Assembly: GCA_041583015.1 (NCBI GenBank)
Contig: JBFHGR010000038.1
Coordinates: 1-27,919, forward strand
Direction: 5' to 3'
Source of the DNA: Parvicella sp041583015
GTDB taxonomy: Bacteria > Bacteroidota > Bacteroidia > Flavobacteriales_D > Parvicellaceae
DNA length: 27,919 nucleotides
The notes under the pieces were generated by a model. It did not search any database. It was not told the DNA's origin and worked only from the letters and a program-made list of their open reading frames with translations. Position 1 is the first letter of the stretch; the number at the start of each line of letters is the position of its first letter. The translations under genes were made by a program, and so were the position numbers. Shown piece by piece: positions 17,730 through 25,170 of this stretch.

Positions 17730-19904
17730 ATGATAAAATATTTACGACTGCTCCTTTGTTTTACTTGTTGCTGTTTTTTTCAGGCAAGCTTATTTGCTCA
17801 GGAGGAGGTTGATACCGTAGAACTCAATCTAGCGGAAGATATATCAGAAAGAAGCTCGGACTCTAAGAGTGATTCAGAAGATTTAGGATTTATTTTTCGC
17901 CCCAAATTAAGTTTAGGGGTTGGAATGTTTACATTTTATGGTGATGTTAATACAAATCACAATGGCTTTCATCCAACGGTGAGTAAAATTGCATACGAGT
18001 TGCGTTTAATTAATCCTCTAACAGATTATTTGGATTTGAATTTCTATGCATTGTTTGGTCAGGTAAGCGCAAATGAACGAACGATTGAAAGAAGCTTGAA
18101 TTTTAATTCTAATATTACTACGGGTGGTCTAACCTTTACCTATAATTTTAAGAATTTTAGAAATTGGAAATCTAATGTCAATCCATATATTTCTGCGGGT
18201 ATAGAATCAGTTGAGTTTTTATCAAAATCTGATTTAAGAGATAAGGATGGTAATTATTACTATTATTGGTCTAACGGTACTATAATGAATATGCCAGAAG
18301 ATGACCCTAACGCAAGCGCTGCGGTGCAATTATACCGAGATTACACCTATGAATCGGATTTAAGAGAGTTAAATCTAGATGGTTATGCTAAATACCCCGA
18401 ACGTTCATTCGCTTTTCCTGTGGAAGTTGGTGCAAATTTCAAATTAGGAGAAAGAGTAGATTTTAGAGTCAGTACTGCTATGCATTTTACGTTAACAGAT
18501 TTAATAGACAATGTGACATCGGAAAGCATTGGCGTTAGAGCTGGAACAAAAGGAAATGACAAATTCTTGTATACTTCATTTTCATTTGTTTACGATTTGA
18601 CCTTTGGAAACGAAAAGGGTAATGGCAGAAATAGTGGATATGATGGTGATTGGATGGATTTATACGCACAAGATACTTCCGATTATGACAAAGATGGCGT
18701 AGGAGATTTAGCAGATCTATGTGCTAAAACACCATTGGATGCTAGACCAGTAGATGAGTTTGGGTGTCCGTTAGACCAGGATAAAGACGGGGTCTCGGAT
18801 AATAAAGATGATGAATTGGATACACCAGAAAATGCTCCTGTTAATGAATTGGGGGTTGCATTAACTGATGATGATTTCTTTTTGATGTATAGAATGTATA
18901 AAGATTCAATAGGTGAATTTGCTGTTATGACGGAAGCAGTTAATATTTCTGAGTCAGGTGGTGCTACTGGTCCTAGAGACGAAAATGGTTTAGTTATGTC
19001 ATCTGCGCCTAAGGAAAGTTACACGGTAATTATTGGTTCTGATTCTACGGGAGTGTCTGCCAATGAATTACACAAGTTCTTGAGTTACAAAGATTTTAAA
19101 GTTATTGATGATGGTGATAAGGTTTATTACATAGTTGGTGAATTTGACAACATCAACGATGCGATGGCGGCAAATGATAATATTAGAAAAGAAGGGTTTG
19201 ATTCACATGTGGGGAAAACAAGTACAGATGATAAAGGAAATCAATCTGTTACAGAAGTGGATGATTCGCAATTGCCAACAAATAATGATGTTGCATCAAA
19301 TGTAACGGTTACTAAAGAGAAACTTTATAAGATTCAAATTGGAGCGTTTAAGAAAAAATTGAGCGGAAATGTATTTGGAGATGCAGATGACTTAACCTAT
19401 GTCAAAGGTGATGATGGTTTGTGGAGATATTATTCAGGAACGTTTACAAGTAAAGAGAATGCAGCTAAACATAGAATTGATTTGTTACAACAAGGGTACA
19501 AAGGATCTTTTATTGTTGCGTTTCAAGAAGGTTCTAGGTTAACATTGAATGAAGCTGGTTATGACGTTAACCCGAATTACAATGACACGAAAGTAGAAAC
19601 ATCTGTTCCTACTGCTAATGCAGTAAATCCAGAGTTGATTAAGTTTAAAGTTCAAGTTGGAGCTTTCCAAAATAAAATACCTACAGAAATTTTAGATTTA
19701 TATTTGTCAATAGGTAATGTGGTTCCTAGAAAAGATGCATCAACGGGATTGACTAAGTATTTTATTGGAACACTTGATTCATACCAAGAGGCGAATGGAT
19801 TGAAAAAGGAATTGAAAGAGAAAGGTTTGATTGATGCGTTTATTGTTGGAGATTTTAATGGGAAAATAATTACAGCGCAAGAAGCTTTAGATTTACTTAA
19901 ATAG
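17730..19904 (+). CDS. Outer-membrane beta-barrel protein with TSP3 linker and three SPOR-like domains
   Basis: 724 aa. A Cys-rich signal peptide covers about 1-24 (FQASLFAQ). Residues about 55-295 look like an outer-membrane barrel: alternating strands, GVGMFTFYGDVNTN at the start and FLYTSFSFVYDLTFG as the closing strand. Residues 318-385 hold thrombospondin type 3 calcium-binding repeats (DYDKDGVGDLADLC, DQDKDGVSDNKDDELD). Three SPOR-like units follow at about 430-495, 532-600 (KLYKIQIGAFKKKL) and 637-708 (KFKVQVGAFQNKI); the first is the most divergent. SPOR domains bind peptidoglycan glycan strands lacking stem peptides. Barrel plus TSP3 usually ends in an OmpA domain in this phylum, so the SPOR ending is unusual. 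It is the first gene of a run that continues with gaps of 6 and 16 bases. Confidence 0.85.
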   Translation: MIKYLRLLLCFTCCCFFQASLFAQEEVDTVELNLAEDISERSSDSKSDSEDLGFIFRPKLSLGVGMFTFYGDVNTNHNGFHPTVSKIAYELRLINPLTDYLDLNFYALFGQVSANERTIERSLNFNSNITTGGLTFTYNFKNFRNWKSNVNPYISAGIESVEFLSKSDLRDKDGNYYYYWSNGTIMNMPEDDPNASAAVQLYRDYTYESDLRELNLDGYAKYPERSFAFPVEVGANFKLGERVDFRVSTAMHFTLTDLIDNVTSESIGVRAGTKGNDKFLYTSFSFVYDLTFGNEKGNGRNSGYDGDWMDLYAQDTSDYDKDGVGDLADLCAKTPLDARPVDEFGCPLDQDKDGVSDNKDDELDTPENAPVNELGVALTDDDFFLMYRMYKDSIGEFAVMTEAVNISESGGATGPRDENGLVMSSAPKESYTVIIGSDSTGVSANELHKFLSYKDFKVIDDGDKVYYIVGEFDNINDAMAANDNIRKEGFDSHVGKTSTDDKGNQSVTEVDDSQLPTNNDVASNVTVTKEKLYKIQIGAFKKKLSGNVFGDADDLTYVKGDDGLWRYYSGTFTSKENAAKHRIDLLQQGYKGSFIVAFQEGSRLTLNEAGYDVNPNYNDTKVETSVPTANAVNPELIKFKVQVGAFQNKIPTEILDLYLSIGNVVPRKDASTGLTKYFIGTLDSYQEANGLKKELKEKGLIDAFIVGDFNGKIITAQEALDLLK

Positions 19905-19910
19905 AATTAG

Positions 19911-20519
19911 ATGAAAAAAATTGTTGGTTTATTTATTTTAGCATCAGTATCCATTTGGATGACAAGTTGCGGAGATGAGAATAAAGAAGAAGAAAACGTC
20001 AACGTTGTTGAACAAAAGGAGATTCCTCACATTGATTTTTGTGACTGTATTGATCCCATTCCTGAAAATGTAGAAAACTGTGGATTGTTGTATCCTGCGC
20101 CTCTTACAGAGGAGGATTCATTGCAACGTAATGCTGATATTGCAATTTGTACAGGGGAGGAAGTTTCGATGTTGGATACATTAACCAAAGTAGAATTGGA
20201 TAGTGCAATGACCGCATATGAAAATGACATGACATTGGAAATAAAAGAAATTGCAGAAGAAAAAGAAGACCCTATTTCAGAAGACTGTAAACTGTTTTTA
20301 GAAGAATATGCTAGTTCTATAAAATCATTCTCTGGACTGTTAGATCAAATTGAAAAAAATCCGGAGGATATAAATTTAATGATTGCAAGGCCTGCACAAG
20401 AAGAAGATTTGTATAGTTTTGCATCGAAACCTCAAATGTTTAAGTGTTCTCAAAATGAAGCATTCAAAAAACAGGTTGAGATTTTAAATAATAAAAGAGA
20501 TAAATTATTGTCAAACTAA
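19911..20519 (+). CDS. Predicted lipoprotein of unknown function
   Basis: 202 aa. The N-terminus is a type II signal peptide with lipobox MTSC; the acylated cysteine is C20, followed by GDENKEEEN, a charged linker. The mature part has a CDC motif near residues 44-46 and several further cysteines (ENCG, DCKLF, KCSQ), which could form disulfides in the periplasm or on the outer membrane. The rest is acidic and helical. I do not recognise the family. It starts 6 bases after the barrel-SPOR gene and is followed 16 bases later by the DUF1573 gene, so it is very probably translated from the same mRNA. Confidence 0.85.
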   Translation: MKKIVGLFILASVSIWMTSCGDENKEEENVNVVEQKEIPHIDFCDCIDPIPENVENCGLLYPAPLTEEDSLQRNADIAICTGEEVSMLDTLTKVELDSAMTAYENDMTLEIKEIAEEKEDPISEDCKLFLEEYASSIKSFSGLLDQIEKNPEDINLMIARPAQEEDLYSFASKPQMFKCSQNEAFKKQVEILNNKRDKLLSN

Positions 20520-20535
20520 AAATGAGTGATTTAAG

Positions 20536-21102
20536 ATGATGGAAAATTTAAAAATTGGGCTACTAGGATTAATAACTGTAATTTCTGGGTATAGTGTTTA
20601 TCAAGTATCTACTGTAAAAGCAGAAATGGAAACTTTGAAGGAGGAGATGTCGGCCAAAATGACTTTGTTTAATGCTTCTGTAAATAATGGTGGAGTAAAC
20701 AGTTCTTCCAATGCAAGTTCTTCTATTACTTCACCTCAATCAAATAATTTGCCTACAACAGAAATCAAGACAAATGTTCCTACCACTTCTATTAAGTTTG
20801 GTGAAGAAGTACATGATTTTGGAACTGTAGAAGTAGAATCAGAGAATCTTTATTCTTTTACATTTACTAATACTGGAGCAGAACCACTAAAAATTACTAA
20901 TGCTAAAGGTTCTTGTGGATGTACTGTGCCAAATTGGCCAAAAGAAGCTATTATGCCTGGGCAATCTGGTACAATAGATGTCAAATTCACACCTAATGCT
21001 GCGCAAGCGGGGCAACCTATTGAAAAAGTTGTTACGGTTACTGCCAATACAAGTCCTGAAAACACAATGGTTAGAATTAAAGCAAACGTTGTTGCAAAAT
21101 AG
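20536..21102 (+). CDS. Membrane-anchored DUF1573 domain protein
   Basis: 188 aa (ATG 20539 one codon later is an equal alternative). Residues about 5-24 form a single membrane segment or uncleaved signal anchor (IGLLGLITVISGYSVYQVS). A short charged helix and a Ser/Asn/Thr-rich linker to about residue 83 follow. Residues about 85-188 are the DUF1573 Ig-like domain, with HDFGTV, FTNTGAEPLKI, the hallmark GSCGCTVPNWP and PGQSGTIDVKF. The domain is very common in periplasmic proteins of Bacteroidota; its function is unknown and no enzyme activity is implied. The reading frame of the next gene begins 11-14 bases before this gene's stop. Confidence 0.88.
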   Translation: MMENLKIGLLGLITVISGYSVYQVSTVKAEMETLKEEMSAKMTLFNASVNNGGVNSSSNASSSITSPQSNNLPTTEIKTNVPTTSIKFGEEVHDFGTVEVESENLYSFTFTNTGAEPLKITNAKGSCGCTVPNWPKEAIMPGQSGTIDVKFTPNAAQAGQPIEKVVTVTANTSPENTMVRIKANVVAK

Positions 21103-21934
21103 AAAAACAAAGTATATTAATATCAAATGGGCCAGTGCATTATTTTTTGTATTGGCTTTTTTGGTATGTTTGGAAAAATCAGCTCAGTGTGATCCAGGTG
21201 AACTTCCATTCAAGTCAGGAGAAAGATTAGACTATGATGGATATTATAACCTAAAGAAAATTTGGGTCCCAGCCGGAAAAGTAAGATTTGAAGTTTCGGA
21301 CAGTGTTATTAATAAAGAAAGTTGTTTCCTCTTTGAAGGAAAAGGGAAGTCGTTGAAAGGTTATGATAGTTTCTTTAAAGTGCGAGATCATTATTCTTCA
21401 GTTGTAAATAAAAAAACATTACGGCCATATAAGTTTGAAAGAGATATTCACGAAGGAGGTTTTGATCTTTATTATTACTACAATTTTGATCACCAATCAA
21501 AAACAGCAAGAGTTTCTGAAAGTAAAACTGATACTGCTGTCAAAAAAGTGTTTGATTTCCCTGAATGTACTTTTGATGTGATTTCTGCAGTGTATCATGC
21601 TCGTACCTTAAATTTTGATAACATGGAAGTGGGAGATACAATTCCCCTTCAATTAATGATGGATAAGGAAGTTTACTCTAATGTTTATGTGAGATACATG
21701 GGGAAGGCCAGAGCAAAAGATCAGAATGGAGTTTATTATCGATGTATTAAGTTTAGGCCTTTTCTTGTAGAGGGAACCATCTTTGAAGAAGGAGAGTTTA
21801 TGAATGTCTATGTTACCGATGATAAAAATCATTTGCCTATCATGGTAGAAGCAGAAATATTAGTAGGTTCGGTTAAAGCATTTTTGTCATCAATGAAAAA
21901 TGTAAAGTATCCATTGGACGCAAGAATCAAGTGA
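21092..21934 (+). CDS. DUF3108 domain periplasmic protein
   Basis: 280 aa from TTG 21092 (TTG 21089 is one codon earlier). The first ATG in this frame is 20978, which would overlap the DUF1573 gene by 125 bases and put 38 extra residues before the signal peptide, so it is rejected. From the TTG the N-terminus is a normal signal peptide: basic QNRKTKYINIK, hydrophobic WASALFFVLAFLVCL, then SAQC. The mature protein begins LPFKSGERLDYDGYYNLKKI and includes VPAGKVRFEVSD, the pattern of DUF3108. Family members are periplasmic beta-rich proteins of unknown function. The four-plus-base overlap with the upstream stop suggests translational coupling in the operon that begins at 17730. Confidence 0.8.
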   Translation: MQNRKTKYINIKWASALFFVLAFLVCLEKSAQCDPGELPFKSGERLDYDGYYNLKKIWVPAGKVRFEVSDSVINKESCFLFEGKGKSLKGYDSFFKVRDHYSSVVNKKTLRPYKFERDIHEGGFDLYYYYNFDHQSKTARVSESKTDTAVKKVFDFPECTFDVISAVYHARTLNFDNMEVGDTIPLQLMMDKEVYSNVYVRYMGKARAKDQNGVYYRCIKFRPFLVEGTIFEEGEFMNVYVTDDKNHLPIMVEAEILVGSVKAFLSSMKNVKYPLDARIK

Positions 21935-21981
21935 AAAGTGTATTGATTATTCAATTGTGTTTCATCTGGCTTAAACCAAAA

Positions 21982-22019
21982 TAAGGAGTAAAGATTTTAA
22001 ATAAAATCTAAACCCCTTA
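21982..22019. terminator. Bidirectional terminator between convergent genes
   Basis: TAAGG at 21982-21986 pairs with CCTTA at 22015-22019, and AGATTTT pairs with AAAATCT around an AAAT loop, with GT/AC pairs and small mismatches between. The imperfect stem is about 14 bp and lies midway between the stop of the DUF3108 gene and the stop of the minus-strand cupin gene, so it can serve both strands. Confidence 0.6.
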
Positions 22020-22041
22020 AATTGTAAACCAATTTTGTTTA

Positions 22042-22383
22042 TTATTTGCTAGCAGCAGCCTCTACTCTCGCTGCACCATCTTGTTTTGATAATGTAAGTC
22101 TTACAGAACTATCTTCAGATGCGGTTAGATTGTGAGGAATATTACCTTCTAAAGTAAGTATGTCTCCTTTGGTAAGTTTTGAAACTTCACCATTAACCCC
22201 AAATTCAATAGCACCTTCCAGTAAATGAATCACAATAGCATAAGGAGTTTTATGCTCCTTCATTTCTTGACCTTTCTTGAGTAGAATTCGGATTTCTTTG
22301 GTAAACGATGTTTCTAAAATTAACTTAACGGCAACTTTTTCATCGTTGTAAGCAATATCTTTATTAAAGGAAGATTGTAACAT
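22042..22383 (-). CDS. Small cupin domain protein
   Basis: 113 aa, a single cupin barrel filling the protein. Cupin motif 1 is the region GQEMKEHKTPYAIVIHLLEG with FGVNG after it; motif 2 is GDILTLEGNIPHNLTA. Compared with metal-binding cupins the first motif is weak (only one early His), so metal binding is uncertain. The C-terminus is low-complexity (ARVEAAASK). Small cupins act as enzymes or ligand sensors; none is indicated. It starts 24 bases after the stop of the 138-aa gene and shares its promoter. Confidence 0.85.
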   Translation of the reverse strand: MLQSSFNKDIAYNDEKVAVKLILETSFTKEIRILLKKGQEMKEHKTPYAIVIHLLEGAIEFGVNGEVSKLTKGDILTLEGNIPHNLTASEDSSVRLTLSKQDGAARVEAAASK

Positions 22384-22407
22384 AACTATTGGGATTAATT
22401 TTTACTA

Positions 22408-22824
22408 TTAAAATAAAGAAATACTAGATTTACTAGGGTCAATAGTTGCTGGTGCAGGAAAATCTGCATGAACAATCATTGTATTTTCATGTCTCTGTAC
22501 TAATTCTTCAATTTTCTTTCTGTTCAAAAGAATAACAGTTGCATGACCGTGATGATCTAATTTATCAGAAATTGTTTCTCCATTGAATTCACATACCCAA
22601 TGTGTTTCTGTCATTTCTTCTGTATATTGAAATTCTATACTAGGTACAGCAGAAAAGTGAACGTCTGAAAGATTTTTAATCTCTATTACAAAACGCATAT
22701 TACCGCTTTCTAAGTTTAAGTCTGATGGCTTTAAACCTAAATCACTTAGGTAAACTTTACCACTATGTCCTTCATTAAACGTTAATTTTATTTCTCCTGG
22801 ATTTAATTCTACTTGATCTTTCAT
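22408..22824 (-). CDS. Unrecognised 138-aa cytoplasmic protein paired with the cupin
   Basis: 138 aa without signal peptide or membrane segment. The sequence looks all-beta at first (LNPGEIKLTFNEGHSGKVYL, MRFVIEIKNLSDVHFSAVPS) and ends with a helix-strand segment (NRKKIEELVQRHENTMIVHA). A His-rich spot DHHGHA lies near residue 90-95. I do not recognise the family. It is the first gene of a two-gene unit with the cupin and has a well-formed promoter of its own. Confidence 0.8.
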   Translation of the reverse strand: MKDQVELNPGEIKLTFNEGHSGKVYLSDLGLKPSDLNLESGNMRFVIEIKNLSDVHFSAVPSIEFQYTEEMTETHWVCEFNGETISDKLDHHGHATVILLNRKKIEELVQRHENTMIVHADFPAPATIDPSKSSISLF

Positions 22825-22848
22825 GATTATCTGTTTTAATTATATGCA

Positions 22849-22879
22849 CAAATATACCTGAGAATCAACTGATCAAAAA
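22849..22879 (-). promoter_or_regulatory. Promoter for the 138-aa protein/cupin operon
   Basis: On the minus strand the -7 box is TATATTTG (22849-22856), an exact TAnnTTTG match, with TTTTTG (22874-22879) 17 bases upstream as the -33 element. This is the most complete sigma-ABfr-like promoter in the window. Initiation would leave a leader of about 18 bases. Confidence 0.65.
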
Positions 22880-22883
22880 TGAC

Positions 22884-22909
22884 AAAGGTCATACCTGAGT
22901 ATGACCTTT
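22884..22909 (-). terminator. Perfect 11-bp hairpin after the S9 peptidase gene
   Basis: AAAGGTCATAC (22884-22894) and GTATGACCTTT (22899-22909) are perfect complements around a CTGA loop. On the minus strand it starts 24 bases past the peptidase stop. The T tract that follows is interrupted (TTTGTCATTTTTG). It also sits directly upstream of the next operon's -33 element, so it could instead, or in addition, be an operator. Confidence 0.65.
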
Positions 22910-22933
22910 TACTTTAAGAATGAATGTTTATGA

Positions 22934-25063
22934 TTAGTTCTTTTCGAGAATGTATTCAATAATTTTAGTCATCAGGTGAACCCTATCTTTTCCTCTTACA
23001 TTATGTTCGTGCATTGGGTAAGGAAAGAAATCTATTTGAACACCTGCAGAAACACATGCCTGAACAAATGCCAGATTATGTTGCATCACAACTACGTCAT
23101 CTACTGTGCCGTGAATCATTAATAAATCTCCTTCTAAATTTTGTACTTTAGTTTGTAAAGCGGCTTCCTTATATCCTTCTGGATTTTGTTCAGGCGTGTC
23201 CATGTATCTTTCGCCATACATTATTTCATACCATTTCCAATCTATAACCGGACCGCCAGCAACGCCCACTTTAAATACTCCTGGTTTTTTTAACATTAAT
23301 GATGTAGTCATAAAACCTCCAAAACTCCAACCATGTACTGCCATTCTATCTTGATCAACATAAGGAAGTGATTTTAGATATTCTACTCCTATCATTTGAT
23401 CTTCAATTTCTGCTTTCCCCAAATTTCTATGAATCACTTTTTCAAAATCGTATCCTCTGTTTGCAGAACCTCTCCCATCCAAAGTAAATACAATGTAACC
23501 CTGCTCAGCCATATAATGCATCCAAAGTCTGGCACCGCCTAACCAATTATTGGTGACTAATTGCGCGTGAGGTCCTCCATACACATAAACTAAAACTGGG
23601 TATTTCTTTTGAGCATCAAAATCATGTGGCTTCATTACTCTACATTCCAAATCAAAACCGTCAGCAGACTTAAGTTTCAGAAATTCAACTTGCGCTGTAT
23701 TATACTCTGTTAATGGATTTTTAGCTTCATGAATATTGGTTATTTTTCCTTTTTTGATATCAATAATGTCAACTTTGTTGGGTATTGTCAAACTTGACCA
23801 AGTATCTAATAAATATCTGCCGTCAGAAGATAACAGGCAATGGTGTGTTCCACTTTCTGTTGTCAATTTTCTATAAACCTTTGTAGCGATCTCTATTTCA
23901 TAACAATGATTTTCCTTAGGATCTTCTCCAGTAGCTTCTATATACACTTTTGTACCGTCTTCAGAAAAACCTACAATTGATTGGACCACAAATTTAAAAT
24001 TAGTGATTTGAGCAATTAATTTCCCGTTAGTAGAGTAATGGTACAAATTCATAAAACCGTCACGTTCGCTAAACCATAGAAACTCGTCTGTTTTCCCCGG
24101 AATAAATTCAGCGGGATGTTCTGGTTCTGCCCATTCTTCACTTTTTTCTTCAAATAGTGTTTTTACTAATTTACCTGTATTAGCATCATATTGATTCATC
24201 CATACATGGTTTTGGTCTCTATTTACTTGAGCCAAATAGATAAACTTCTCTTCTGGTCCCCACACAAGGTTTGTTAAATAATCATCTTTTTCTCCAGTTG
24301 TTTGAAGAAAGATTGTTTTTCCAGTTGTAAGGTTGTAGACGCCAACTTTACCATGTTCACTTTTTTGACCAGCCATAGGATATTTCACAGACTTCAAAGA
24401 TCCTGGAGTAGTGGTAATATCTAAAAGGGGATAGTCTGCAACATCTGTTTCATCCTTTTGGTAAAATGCCAAAGCATTCCCTTTTGGCGACCAAAATGTT
24501 CCTTTGCTAATACCAAACTCAAATCTATGTATCGCCTGACCAGATACAATGTTCTTATCAGTAGTCTTTGCTACTACCGACTTTTCTTTTTTAGGATTTG
24601 CTATAAACAAGTTGTTGTCTATTGTATATGCTACAGATTGGTTGGTATAATGTAAATCAGTATGTTCTCCGTTTGTTGGTGTACCTACTAGCGTACTTAC
24701 TTTTTCTGTTTGCTTATTGAATAATTTGTACTGCCCACCATAAAAGTAAACTGCATTATTAGCATCTTGCCACTTTAAGTATGGCATATACTTTAAACTA
24801 GTGTCGGATTTTAATAATGTAGATTTAGAAATGTAATTTTTTCGTCCTTTTAAATCCGTAATAACAATACTATCACCACTATTGTAGGAGTAATATTGTT
24901 CGCCAGGAATCCATTGCAAATTTGATAATCTATTAGGATATAAACCTTTATAATATCCCAATTCAGCATCTTCTATTGTGAGATTTTTTTTCTGAGCGTT
25001 AATATTTACGCTCATTGCTACCATTACGATTGCAACAAGTATGTTTTTCATATTCAAAATCAT
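22934..25063 (-). CDS. S9 family peptidase, dipeptidyl peptidase IV type
   Basis: 709 aa; the start at 25063 is the first ATG, but the ATG at 25051 (residue 5) gives a tidier signal peptide (MKNILVAIVMVAMSVNINAQ). Residues about 30-450 form the DPP-IV beta-propeller, including HRFEFGISKGTFWSPKGN, where this family places its substrate amino-terminus binding glutamates. The C-terminal alpha/beta hydrolase domain holds the triad: S580 in GWSFGG, D655 in HGTVDDVV and H687 in HEHNV. It should remove N-terminal dipeptides, probably with proline or alanine in second position, from peptides in the periplasm. The length matches bacterial DPP-IV. The gene stands alone with a promoter and hairpin terminator. 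Confidence 0.93.
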   Translation of the reverse strand: MILNMKNILVAIVMVAMSVNINAQKKNLTIEDAELGYYKGLYPNRLSNLQWIPGEQYYSYNSGDSIVITDLKGRKNYISKSTLLKSDTSLKYMPYLKWQDANNAVYFYGGQYKLFNKQTEKVSTLVGTPTNGEHTDLHYTNQSVAYTIDNNLFIANPKKEKSVVAKTTDKNIVSGQAIHRFEFGISKGTFWSPKGNALAFYQKDETDVADYPLLDITTTPGSLKSVKYPMAGQKSEHGKVGVYNLTTGKTIFLQTTGEKDDYLTNLVWGPEEKFIYLAQVNRDQNHVWMNQYDANTGKLVKTLFEEKSEEWAEPEHPAEFIPGKTDEFLWFSERDGFMNLYHYSTNGKLIAQITNFKFVVQSIVGFSEDGTKVYIEATGEDPKENHCYEIEIATKVYRKLTTESGTHHCLLSSDGRYLLDTWSSLTIPNKVDIIDIKKGKITNIHEAKNPLTEYNTAQVEFLKLKSADGFDLECRVMKPHDFDAQKKYPVLVYVYGGPHAQLVTNNWLGGARLWMHYMAEQGYIVFTLDGRGSANRGYDFEKVIHRNLGKAEIEDQMIGVEYLKSLPYVDQDRMAVHGWSFGGFMTTSLMLKKPGVFKVGVAGGPVIDWKWYEIMYGERYMDTPEQNPEGYKEAALQTKVQNLEGDLLMIHGTVDDVVVMQHNLAFVQACVSAGVQIDFFPYPMHEHNVRGKDRVHLMTKIIEYILEKN

Positions 25064-25095
25064 AGTGTGTTTTTATATTCAGTGTTACTTAATAG

Positions 25096-25103
25096 CAAAA
25101 TTA
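25096..25103 (-). promoter_or_regulatory. Promoter -7 box for the S9 peptidase gene
   Basis: On the minus strand the sequence is TAATTTTG, an exact TAnnTTTG match. A TTG lies 22 bases upstream (25126-25128), within the accepted -33 range. Leader length would be about 26 bases to the first ATG or 38 to the second. Confidence 0.55.
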
Positions 25104-25170
25104 ATGCTAAAAGTTTCCAAAGTATCAATGTTCTCCACAAAAGCGAAGAAACCTACAAACAGAAAGTGCC

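Noticed and set aside
20978..21091. Upstream ATG for the DUF3108 protein.
   Set aside because: It would overlap the DUF1573 gene by 125 bases and bury the signal peptide; the TTG at 21092 fits better.
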